From an uncultured Chlorobiaceae bacterium (GTDB taxonomy: Bacteria; Bacteroidota; Chlorobiia; Chlorobiales; Chlorobiaceae): DNA of 64,000 nt. Position 1 is the first letter of the stretch. Each line of letters starts with the position of its first letter. The stretch spans positions 25,084 to 89,083 of the forward strand of contig CAIPYV010000030.1 of the NCBI GenBank assembly GCA_903869365.1, written 5' to 3'. Of the stretch, positions 27,253-34,970 are shown in pieces. Below the pieces are notes generated by a model. The model worked only from the letters and a program-made list of their open reading frames with translations, ran no database searches and was not told the DNA's origin. Made by a program: the position numbers and the translations under genes.

Positions 27253-29679
27253 TCAGATTTTTTTCAGCCGCAAAGAGTTGCTTACCACAACAAGCGAACT
27301 AACCACCATAAGCATAGCGGAGATGATGGGGTGCAGAACTCCCGACATCGCAAGTGGCAACGCTATGAGATTATACGAAAAGGCCCAGACAAGGTTCTGC
27401 CTGATGATGGAAAAACACCGTGAAGAGCTTTTGATCAGGGTATTGATGAGCATGAGATCATCTTTCAGGATAGCTACGCTGGCGCTTTCAAGGGCGATGC
27501 CGGAAGCGTGGCCGAGGGTGATGCCGATGTCAGCTTCGGTCAGAGCAGGGGCGTCGTTGATGCCGTCGCCCACCATCATCACGCATTCGCCCTTTTCTTT
27601 CAGAGCGCGTATCATCGCTGCTTTTTCAAGAGGGCCAAGGCAGGACTGCACGTCGGTGATGCCGCATCTTGCAGCGATATAGGTTGCCACTCCCCGGTTG
27701 TCGCCGGTCAGCATCATCAGAGCCAACCCTTTTTTCCGCAGTTCGGCAATAAGGGGAAGAGCGTCCGGACGAAGGTCATCAATCATCCCGATCACTCCGG
27801 CAAGCCTGTCGCCGCAGGCAACGATTACCACTGTTTTGCCTTCAGCTTCGAGTGTTGCAATGTGACTATGCTGTTCACTCTCAATTTGAACACCCGACTC
27901 TTCTATGAAGGCTCTTGAACCTGCCCGCCAGAGGTTTCCTTCCATCACTCCTGAAACTCCTCTGCCTGTTGTTGCCCTGAACTGAGTTACTGTCAGCCGC
28001 TCACCCTGCCATGCAGCCACAAGAGAGCGGCCAGTGGGGTGCTCTGACGCGGATTCAAGTGAGGCGACATGCTGCATGAATGACGGGGAAAGATCGTAGT
28101 CGAGCAGGTTGGTCATGGAAGGTTTGCCGGTAGTGATGGTGCCAGTTTTGTCGAGGAGCACCGTGGTTATTTTTGAGACCGTCTCGAAAATATCTCCCCC
28201 TTTGACAAGAATTCCTCTCTTGCCTGCAGTTGTTGTGCCGACAAGAATTGCCAGTGGGGTAGCGAGACCAAGGGCGCAGGGACAGGCGATGACGAGTACC
28301 GAGACGGCGTTCATCAAGGCGGTCACGGTGCTGGCGGAGGAAAGCTTCCAGAAGAGAAAGGTAGCAAGGGCGAGCACAATGGTTGCCGGCACAAAATAAC
28401 CGGCAGTTTTGTCGGCAATGCCCTGAATTGGTGCCTTGCGTGCCTGAGCATCCTCCACCGTGCGTATGATCTGCGCAAGCAGGGTGTTGCCTGTATTGCC
28501 GGTGACGCGGATTCGGAGGCGTCCATTCATGGAAAAGCTTCCTGCAAAAACGTCACTTCCCGGCTTTTTCACTACAGGATTTGACTCTCCGGTCAGCATC
28601 GCTTCGTTCACTTCGGCTTCACCATCCACAACCCTGCCATCAAGCGGAATCCGGTCGCCCGGGATAATCTCAATCATTTCGCCGTTTTGCACCGCTGCGA
28701 CTGGAACCATGGTGGTTACACCGCTTTCGGAGACAAGCAACGCATCATGCGGCTGCAGTTCGATCAATTCGGCAATGGAGTTGCCCGCCTTGAGCCTTGA
28801 ACCTGCCTCCAGAAATCTGCCAAGCAGGATAAAGGTGATGATCATCGATGCGGTATCAAAAAACATCTCACCGCCATAGAAAATCATGGCAATGCTGTAA
28901 CAATAGGCTGACATGGAGCCAAGCGCAACCAGAACATCCATGTTGAGCGTCATCCGCCTCAGGGATCGAAGGGCGCTTGAAAGAAAAGGATAACCCGAAT
29001 AGAAGAGCACTGGAGTAGCCAGCGCCCATGAAATAAGCTGAAAGGCAAGCCGGTACCGATCCTCAATCCCCTCAAAAAAGCCAGCGTAGAGTGCTGTGGT
29101 AAAAAGCATAAGCTGCATGGAAAAAAATCCGGCGGTGCCGAACCGAAGCAGCAGATCCTGTTTCTCCTGGACAAAAAGATCGGCTGTGCCAATGCTATGA
29201 CAGCGGTGGGGCAGATATCCAATGGAGCGGATGGCATGCAGAATAGTTTCGAGGCTCACTTTTTCACCACTCCAGGTGATGGTTGCCTTGTGGGTGGCAT
29301 AGTTGACCCTTACCAAAAGCAGACCATCGATCTTCATCAGAAACTTTTCAATGAGCCAGACACAGGAGGCGCACCTGATGCCCGAGAGCAGGAGTTCAAT
29401 GCGATGCTCATTGCCAGTGATGGTGACGGTGTCGCTGAAGGCCGAAGCCTGGAGTTTTACCTCAATTGCGGGAGGGCCCGGCTGCCAGTCGCACCGCTGG
29501 TTATAGAAGGCATCAAGCGAGTTGCTGTGGATAAGTTCATAGACACCAAGGCATCCTTTGCAGCAGAATGCCTTGCTCTCTCCGTTGATCTCAACGATAA
29601 TGGACGATGCCCTGCTGGTTTCCTGAAGGCAATGGCTGCAGAGCACCCTTTCCGGTCCGGATTTTTCACTCCCGGGCAT
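27253..29679 (-). CDS. ccoI: Copper-translocating P-type ATPase CcoI (cbb3 assembly)
   Basis: An 808-residue P1B-type ATPase. The N-terminus has an extra Cys module (CSHCLQET, later CCKGC) and one HMA-like domain with GIRCASC. Eight helices follow with metal motif CPCALGLATP, phosphorylation motif DKTGTITTGKP, and the hinge MVGDGINDAPAL. This architecture, with the Cys-rich N-terminus, is that of CcoI/FixI, which delivers copper for the CuB centre of cbb3 oxidase. It sits between the YtkA-like gene (14-base overlap) and ccoS in a single operon. Confidence 0.93.
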   Translation of the reverse strand: MPGSEKSGPERVLCSHCLQETSRASSIIVEINGESKAFCCKGCLGVYELIHSNSLDAFYNQRCDWQPGPPAIEVKLQASAFSDTVTITGNEHRIELLLSGIRCASCVWLIEKFLMKIDGLLLVRVNYATHKATITWSGEKVSLETILHAIRSIGYLPHRCHSIGTADLFVQEKQDLLLRFGTAGFFSMQLMLFTTALYAGFFEGIEDRYRLAFQLISWALATPVLFYSGYPFLSSALRSLRRMTLNMDVLVALGSMSAYCYSIAMIFYGGEMFFDTASMIITFILLGRFLEAGSRLKAGNSIAELIELQPHDALLVSESGVTTMVPVAAVQNGEMIEIIPGDRIPLDGRVVDGEAEVNEAMLTGESNPVVKKPGSDVFAGSFSMNGRLRIRVTGNTGNTLLAQIIRTVEDAQARKAPIQGIADKTAGYFVPATIVLALATFLFWKLSSASTVTALMNAVSVLVIACPCALGLATPLAILVGTTTAGKRGILVKGGDIFETVSKITTVLLDKTGTITTGKPSMTNLLDYDLSPSFMQHVASLESASEHPTGRSLVAAWQGERLTVTQFRATTGRGVSGVMEGNLWRAGSRAFIEESGVQIESEQHSHIATLEAEGKTVVIVACGDRLAGVIGMIDDLRPDALPLIAELRKKGLALMMLTGDNRGVATYIAARCGITDVQSCLGPLEKAAMIRALKEKGECVMMVGDGINDAPALTEADIGITLGHASGIALESASVAILKDDLMLINTLIKSSSRCFSIIRQNLVWAFSYNLIALPLAMSGVLHPIISAMLMVVSSLVVVSNSLRLKKI

Positions 29680-30094
29680 TGAAGGTAAAGGTCGGATTAT
29701 TCAGTTCATCGGAAAGAATCGTTACCTGCCAGAGCGTCTGCCTGCTCATACACCGGACAATAATTCCTTTACCCTCGTAGAGGCACGGGTGTTTTTTAAC
29801 AAGCGTGACCTGGTTGTTACCCATCAGCATACCAGGCATTGAAAGATCGAGGAGCAGCTTATCGGGTAGTTTGTCGCATGGAGTCACCGTGATACTGAAG
29901 GTAAGTTCCTTCATCTGCTTGACCGGTTTTGGATCAATGTTCAGCGTGATGGTTCGATGGCCTGCGATAACGGTGCAGGGTTTCTCGTGGATGGTGTTAT
30001 CCACAGTGTATCCGCTGAGTGAAGTTCCTGCAAACAGCATGCATGCGAAGAACACAAGGGCGGCCAACCCTTTTATCTGACGTCGAAAAACCAT
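29666..30094 (-). CDS. Exported YtkA/FixH-like domain protein in the cbb3 operon
   Basis: 142 residues. A hydrophobic segment at residues 9-28 acts as signal peptide or anchor. The remainder is a beta-rich domain with LDLSMPGMLMGNNQVTL, then PCLYEGKGIIVRCM and LWQVTIL, resembling the MPGMxMG-x-G(x)Y-x-G-x-W pattern of YtkA-like domains linked to copper handling. Four Cys (PCTV, TPCDK, HPCLY, VRCM) are present. It overlaps ccoH upstream by 22 bases and ccoI downstream by 14, so it is tightly coupled. A periplasmic metal-chaperone or accessory role in oxidase assembly is inferred, and the gene is not a standard member of ccoGHIS. Confidence 0.6.
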   Translation of the reverse strand: MVFRRQIKGLAALVFFACMLFAGTSLSGYTVDNTIHEKPCTVIAGHRTITLNIDPKPVKQMKELTFSITVTPCDKLPDKLLLDLSMPGMLMGNNQVTLVKKHPCLYEGKGIIVRCMSRQTLWQVTILSDELNNPTFTFNARE

Positions 30095-30513
30095 TTTTTG
30101 CTGGTGATACGTTGTTGCTGCTGCTTGAGATCAACTCTTGCAAGCCAGACGCCCTTGAAAGGAATGGTAGCGGTTGCCTGATAGATGCCTGGAGAGAGTT
30201 TTCGCATGATTATTGTCGAGTCGTAACGGGTGTTGGAGAGGTTGCCGATGAAAAGTGAGAGAGAGCCCTCTTCGAGCGGTTTGCCGTGCGATGTGGCCTG
30301 GAGGCGGATGGTGTTCTGACCCAGTTTCAGCGAGTCAGGTCGGCTCAATGCAATGCCAAGTTTCTCTTCAAGAGCTTTTGTCTGGAAATAGTGCGTGCTG
30401 TTTTCGTAATAGTTGTTGTCCACCAGGCCGTCGGCGCTCTTGTAGGCGATAAAGATGCCGCATCCCATGGCAAAGAAAAAAATCGGATAAACGATGTAGA
30501 AAAAAAGCTTCAT
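30073..30513 (-). CDS. ccoH: FixH/CcoH family assembly protein
   Basis: 146 residues. There is one N-terminal helix (residues 4-23), then a periplasmic domain beginning LVDNNYYENSTHYFQ, with a run of conserved polar residues and a beta domain ending PFKGVWLARVDL. The D-N-Y-Y-E motif shortly after the helix is characteristic of CcoH/FixH, which is required for assembly or stability of cbb3 oxidase subunits. Its start overlaps the ccoG stop by 4 bases. Confidence 0.87.
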   Translation of the reverse strand: MKLFFYIVYPIFFFAMGCGIFIAYKSADGLVDNNYYENSTHYFQTKALEEKLGIALSRPDSLKLGQNTIRLQATSHGKPLEEGSLSLFIGNLSNTRYDSTIIMRKLSPGIYQATATIPFKGVWLARVDLKQQQQRITSKKWFFDVR

Positions 30514-31613
30514 AGAAAAACGGTCTCTCTGTTGAGTGAAATGCCGCCACCGGAAATGTTGAGATGAAGCTGCTCCACCTTGCTGGTTGCTTTAATCAAT
30601 ATACGTCCATGCATGGATGAAAATGGCTGCAACAAGAGCGAATGTTCACCGATAAGAGTGACACGCTCGGGTGAAGAGAGCTCAAGAGCAAGCGGTTGTC
30701 TGGAATTGTTATAGATGGTGTAAGAGTAACGGTTCAGTCCCGATGGCAGGGGAGCATTATCGCGGGTGACAAGAAAGTCAACAGGAGGACGGCTCCAGAG
30801 CAGCAGAAAAAGAGCTGTTCCGGCAGCGGCGGTTGCGCCTCCAAGCCAGAATGCCTTTGGACGAACTATCCGGCCTTTGTAGTTCGGGAAAGGGGGCATT
30901 CCCCTTTTTTCACTGAGTACCCGGCAGGCGTCAATACATTCGGCACAGGCAATGCAGGCAGAGTTTAACCCTTTCTTGATATCGATACCGACAGGGCAGA
31001 CCCTGACGCACTCATCACATTTCATGCAAGTGGCATCACGGGAAACATCGTACTCAATAACAAGAGTCTCCTTGTCGAAGAGGGCATTCTGCAGCATGGC
31101 GTAGGGACAGATCGAGGTACAGAACCTTCTTCCAAGAAACGCCAGTTCAAGGAAGACCGCTATCCACAGAACAAGAAAAAATACGGTAATGGTTGTTGAA
31201 ACAAAGAGGGTTTTCAGCGTTTCAGCAGGTGGCACAAAGTACCATATCATAGTCATCGACACCAGAGCAGAGAGCGGGATCAGAAGAAAAATCTGAATCT
31301 TTTTCAGCTTTTTAGTCCCAAACAATTGTGCAATGCTTTGGCTCAAATCGAGCAGTACCGTCTGGGGGCAAAGCCATCCGCACCATATTCTTCCAAAAAT
31401 AACCGTAACGAAGGCAATACCGAGCAGAAAAAAAAGTGCGACCCCAAGAATGAGATAGAACTCCCTTATCCAGATAACCGAACCGAAAACATAGAGCTTG
31501 AGTGTTGGAATGTCAAACCTGAGAGCACTTTGGCCGTTGATGGCAAGAAACGGCAGTCCGGTCAGGATGAGGGCCTGCAGTGTTTCTATAGCTCTTCGGT
31601 ATTGTTTCCACAA
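30510..31613 (-). CDS. ccoG: Cytochrome c oxidase accessory protein CcoG
   Basis: A 367-residue membrane ferredoxin-like protein. Several helices include GRIWCGWLCPQTVLLDL (NapH/CcoG-type Cys motif) and RRFCTSICPYAMLQ. Two [4Fe-4S] motifs follow (CMKCDECVRVCPVGID and CIACAECIDACRVL). A final helix and a C-terminal periplasmic Ig-like domain complete it. CcoG is a cupric reductase supplying Cu(I) to the assembly pathway. It is 27 bases downstream of ccoP and upstream of ccoH. Confidence 0.94.
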   Translation of the reverse strand: MWKQYRRAIETLQALILTGLPFLAINGQSALRFDIPTLKLYVFGSVIWIREFYLILGVALFFLLGIAFVTVIFGRIWCGWLCPQTVLLDLSQSIAQLFGTKKLKKIQIFLLIPLSALVSMTMIWYFVPPAETLKTLFVSTTITVFFLVLWIAVFLELAFLGRRFCTSICPYAMLQNALFDKETLVIEYDVSRDATCMKCDECVRVCPVGIDIKKGLNSACIACAECIDACRVLSEKRGMPPFPNYKGRIVRPKAFWLGGATAAAGTALFLLLWSRPPVDFLVTRDNAPLPSGLNRYSYTIYNNSRQPLALELSSPERVTLIGEHSLLLQPFSSMHGRILIKATSKVEQLHLNISGGGISLNRETVFL

Positions 31614-31640
31614 AATGGCAAGCTCCTTACTTGGTACGAC

Positions 31641-32102
31641 TTATTTTTTTTTGAGCGTGTCCAGAAAGGCTACAACTTTGCTGATTTTTTCTGAGCCAAT
31701 CTGCGGAAGGAATGAGGGCATACCGTTGGGGCGCCCTTTGGCAATTGATTCATAGATATCCTTCTGGTTCGTTCCGAACTTGAGTGTTGCAACGGTCAGA
31801 TTCGGGCCGATTCCGCCGGTTGCATCAGCGTTGTGACAGGGTGCGCAGGTATTTGCAAAGATCTCTTTCCCCTCCTTTATAGCCTCTTTGTCGCCAGAAT
31901 ATTGCTTGACGGTAACTGATTTTTCTGACTTAGCCGCTGATGCCATCTCCTTGTCAAACTCCTTGTAGAATGACCAGCCGGAAATGGCTGGTGTATAAGA
32001 GACGATATAGCCGATCAGAAAGATAATTCCCCCGAAAAAAAAGAGCAGCCATCCTTTGGGGATGTTATTGTGGCTCTCCTGTGGTTCGCCGGTATCATGC
32101 AT
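31641..32102 (-). CDS. ccoP: cbb3 oxidase subunit III (CcoP-like), single haem c
   Basis: About 153 residues. One TM helix (residues about 15-38) precedes a periplasmic cytochrome c domain with haem site CAPCH and distal Met in NGMPSFLPQ. Classical CcoP is about 290-300 residues with two CXXCH motifs; only one is present here, so electron entry must occur through a single haem. AAGGAG before the ATG at 32102 sets the start two codons inside the longest reading. It lies between ccoQ and ccoG. It is annotated as subunit III by position; an alternative description is a cbb3-associated c-type cytochrome. Confidence 0.85.
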   Translation of the reverse strand: MHDTGEPQESHNNIPKGWLLFFFGGIIFLIGYIVSYTPAISGWSFYKEFDKEMASAAKSEKSVTVKQYSGDKEAIKEGKEIFANTCAPCHNADATGGIGPNLTVATLKFGTNQKDIYESIAKGRPNGMPSFLPQIGSEKISKVVAFLDTLKKK

Positions 32103-32132
32103 GGTCATCTCCTTTTCGGTCTGTTCTATTGA

Positions 32133-32276
32133 TCAGTTGTCATCATCAAGCATTCTGTGTTTTGGCGCCTCAATGTTCTGCTTTCGTTTCGGATTGTAGT
32201 AGTACGCTATAATTCCTCCTGAAATAATGGCAAGAAGTATGGTGAACAACACATAAGCCAAACCTGAAAAGCTCAT
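32133..32276 (-). CDS. ccoQ: cbb3 oxidase subunit CcoQ
   Basis: A 47-residue protein with one TM helix (FSGLAYVLFTILLAIISGGI) followed by YYYNPKRKQNIEAPKHRML and an acidic DDDN end. Small size, single helix, the YYNPKRK motif after it and position between ccoO and ccoP identify CcoQ, which stabilises the complex and protects it from oxidative damage. It overlaps the ccoO stop by 4 bases. The C-terminal APKHRMLDDD resembles the APKYRMLDDDD of CcoS in the same operon. Confidence 0.9.
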   Translation of the reverse strand: MSFSGLAYVLFTILLAIISGGIIAYYYNPKRKQNIEAPKHRMLDDDN

Positions 32277-32944
32277 TTTGCAGCCTCCATCTTTTTGACA
32301 TCCCGCCCAAGTTTCTGAAGATATGCAATCAGGGCGTCCATTTCGGTCAACTCCTTCTGCAGTTCCGGTGGTGTCACCTTGTCACGGCTCTCTTTTGAGG
32401 GATAGTTTCCGTCAGTGACGGTTGACCGGTATTGAGCAATCTGTTGCTGAACATCGTTTTGAGAGTAGCCATAGCCCAGCGTGGATGTTTTTTTTAACGA
32501 GTATTCAGTATCAAGCCGGTTTTTAGCAAGCCAGCCGTATGGTGGCATGTTGGACTTTTCAAACATGCTTTGCGGACTGTCGAGATGTTTGTAATGCCAT
32601 GAATCCGGATATTTTCCACCGACTCTGTTCAGATCGGGTCCTGTTCGGCGGGAACCCCAGAGGAAGGGCCTGTCGTAAGCAAACTCCTCCGGCTTTGAGT
32701 ACTCTCCATACCGAAGCACCTCTGTTCTCAGCGGTCGTACGGTCTGGGTGTGGCAGTTGTTGCACCCTTCACGCATATAGATGTCTCGTCCCTCCTGTTC
32801 CACCGCCGTGTAGGGTGTAATAGAGGCGCTTATTGGCTGTGTCGAAGGCATGAAGAGAGGGATAAACACGGTTACTGTGGTACCGATCAGGATTACAACG
32901 GCTGAAAGAACAGCAAAAACAACCGGTTTTGAAGTGATCCCCAT
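32273..32944 (-). CDS. ccoO: cbb3-type cytochrome c oxidase subunit II
   Basis: 223 residues with an N-terminal helix (residues 8-32) and a mono-haem cytochrome c domain with CNNCHTQ. The conserved EGRDIYMREGC precedes it, and RTGPDLNRVGGKYPDSWH follows, giving the family core. A Met near SNMPPYGWL is a plausible sixth ligand. CcoO passes electrons from CcoP to the CcoN haem b. AGGAG stands 7-8 bases before the ATG. It follows ccoN by about 30 bases and overlaps ccoQ by 4. Confidence 0.95.
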   Translation of the reverse strand: MGITSKPVVFAVLSAVVILIGTTVTVFIPLFMPSTQPISASITPYTAVEQEGRDIYMREGCNNCHTQTVRPLRTEVLRYGEYSKPEEFAYDRPFLWGSRRTGPDLNRVGGKYPDSWHYKHLDSPQSMFEKSNMPPYGWLAKNRLDTEYSLKKTSTLGYGYSQNDVQQQIAQYRSTVTDGNYPSKESRDKVTPPELQKELTEMDALIAYLQKLGRDVKKMEAAK

Positions 32945-32974
32945 GATGGCAGCTCCTGTTTGTTGATGTGTCAG

Positions 32975-34375
32975 TTAAGCTTCAGTCTGGCTTGGTTGTT
33001 TTCTGACGGTCATAATCAGATTCCAGACAAAAACCAGTATGCCGATAAAGTAGATGCCCCCTGCAGCAAACCGCAACTTGTAATAAGGGTAAAGCGAGGT
33101 GACTGTATCCAGAAAATTGTACATCAGCGAACCATCAGGATTGGTGGCTTTCCACATGGCACCCTGCTGGATTCCTGCGATCCACATGGTGATGGTCCAA
33201 GTGAACTGGCCTACCAGAATCAGCCAGAAATGGATGTTGGCAAGTTTGACGCTGTAGATCTCGGTGTTGGTAATGCGTGGAATCATGTAGTAGAATGAGG
33301 CCGAAATAACCATGGTGACCCATCCCATCGTTCCCATGTGCACATGGCCGACAACCCAGTCGGTATAGTGAAAGAAAGCATTGAGGGTTCTCAGTCCCTG
33401 CAGCGGTCCCTGGAGTGTCTGGAGGCCGTAAAAGGTGATGCCGGCAATAAAAAACTTGACCAGATAATTGGAGCGCATCTGATCCCAGTTACCCTGGAGC
33501 GTGTAATAGCCATTGACCACTGAACCCCATGAAGGGGCAATCAGAAAAATGCTGAAGGCCATCGCGACGGTCTGGATCCACTCGGGCAGAGGAGTCAGCA
33601 TGAGGTGGTGTGCTCCTGTCCAGAGATAGGCAAAGTTCAACGCCCAGAAAGAGACGATGGAGAGGCGGTGACTGTAGATAGGAAGGCCAGTGGATTTCGG
33701 CAGAAAATAGTAGAACATCGCCAGTATCGGTACGGTAAAGATAAATCCCACAACGTTGTGGCCATACCACCATTCGACATTGGCGTCGTTTGCTCCGGCA
33801 TAGACCGAATAGGACTTGAAAAGGGTAACAGGAATTTCGAGGTTGTTGACAATATAAAGAATGGCAATGGCCACGGTCATGGAGATGATGTACCAGAGTG
33901 AGATGTACATCTGTTTTTCCTGTCGTTTGATCAGCGTACCGAAGACGTTGATGGCAAACATGACCCAGAACACAACGACGCCAAGATCCAGAGGCCATTC
34001 AAGTTCAGCATACTCTTTTGTGGTATTCATTCCAGTAAAGAGACTCAGCGCACCCAATGCTATAACAGTATTGAAGAGGTAGAGATGTGCCTGTGCAAGG
34101 CGGGGAAAGATGATTGGTGTTCGTGTAAGACGCTGAAGGATATAGTATGATGTTGCAAAAATAGCTGCAAGTCCGAATCCGAGTCCGAGTCCGTTCGTAT
34201 GAACCACTCTGAGACGTCCGAAACTGAGCCATGGGGTAAGGTTCAGAGCCGGATTGAACATTTCAAAGGCAATCCAGAGGCCAACAATCAGACCGATAAC
34301 AAGCCAGAAAAGTGCAGAAAAAGCAAAACCACGTACAATATTGAAATTGTATTTTTCTCTATCTGTTTCGCTCAT
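32975..34375 (-). CDS. ccoN: cbb3-type cytochrome c oxidase subunit I
   Basis: About 466 residues with twelve or more helices. Haem and CuB ligands can be read: RVVHTNGLGLGFG (low-spin haem His), WWYGHNVVGF (CuB His, with the nearby Tyr that forms the family His-Tyr link), WTGAHHLM (CuB His pair), and HYTDWVVGHVHMG (two His for haems). This is the oxygen-reducing, proton-pumping subunit. GGGAGG lies about 8 bases before the ATG at 34375, so that start is used instead of one ten codons upstream. It is the first gene of a ten-gene operon. Confidence 0.95.
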   Translation of the reverse strand: MSETDREKYNFNIVRGFAFSALFWLVIGLIVGLWIAFEMFNPALNLTPWLSFGRLRVVHTNGLGLGFGLAAIFATSYYILQRLTRTPIIFPRLAQAHLYLFNTVIALGALSLFTGMNTTKEYAELEWPLDLGVVVFWVMFAINVFGTLIKRQEKQMYISLWYIISMTVAIAILYIVNNLEIPVTLFKSYSVYAGANDANVEWWYGHNVVGFIFTVPILAMFYYFLPKSTGLPIYSHRLSIVSFWALNFAYLWTGAHHLMLTPLPEWIQTVAMAFSIFLIAPSWGSVVNGYYTLQGNWDQMRSNYLVKFFIAGITFYGLQTLQGPLQGLRTLNAFFHYTDWVVGHVHMGTMGWVTMVISASFYYMIPRITNTEIYSVKLANIHFWLILVGQFTWTITMWIAGIQQGAMWKATNPDGSLMYNFLDTVTSLYPYYKLRFAAGGIYFIGILVFVWNLIMTVRKQPSQTEA

Positions 34376-34422
34376 CTCATCCCTCCCATCATTGTTTGGA
34401 ACCATTACAACAGAAGGTCGAA

Positions 34423-34436
34423 TTGCAAAAGATCAA
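34423..34436. promoter_or_regulatory. Possible CRP/FNR-family operator upstream of ccoN
   Basis: TTGCAAAAGATCAA (plus strand) matches 8 of the 10 conserved positions of the FNR/FixK palindrome TTGAT-N4-ATCAA. It lies about 50-60 bases before the ccoN start. cbb3 operons are often under such control, but a single near-match may be chance. Confidence 0.25.
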
Positions 34437-34571
34437 CAATACTGTACTCTTCCTTCTGGTTATGATATATAAAATTCCTATGCAGGAATCTACAACTTAA
34501 TCGCGACAATAAATACAAAAACCCGGCACACAAGAGCCAGTTGTTAAAAGCTGAAAATGATCAGCTGTGGG

Positions 34572-34959
34572 TTATTCTCTAAAAGACAATAGTTTATGAC
34601 CCATATAACTTGTGAAAATTGGTGCCACTAATCCTATGGCATGGGCTATTTCGGGCACATAATGCTGAATGCCTATGTATGGAAGGGCATAAAATGCCAG
34701 ACCTAAACTGATGATCCATGTTTGCGCGGCGGCAACAATATTTACCAAGACAAAGTAAAACGCAGATCGATGTACACTCTGGCGACTCTCTGGGAAGACA
34801 AGAAGTTTTGCAAGAGTAAAAGCGGTAATCATGCCTGTGCAATAGGCCAAAACAATGGCCGTTGAGTAATCAACAAACCAGCTATACCCAATCCTGCTGG
34901 AAAAGTTTACCAGTGCAGCCAACCCCCCTTAAGAGGAAAAAAAAGAACTGACTTGACAT
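34572..34959 (-). CDS. GtrA family membrane protein, frameshifted near its start
   Basis: Four hydrophobic helices of the GtrA family (AALVNFSSRIGY, IVLAYCTGMITAFTLAKL, FYFVLVNIVAAAQTWI, HKLLSF). The family is implicated in flipping polyprenyl-phosphate sugars. The expected start MSSQFFFFLLRG begins at 34959, 12 bases after the preceding gene, in a different frame from the rest. The frames meet at a run of six G (minus strand) near 34921-34928, where family members read LLVGGLAALVNF. In the main frame a TAA precedes this by two codons, leaving only a TTG at 34922. This suggests an indel or slippage at the homopolymer. It is the last gene of the DprE-like operon. Confidence 0.75.
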
Positions 34960-34970
34960 AAAATTTCTGA

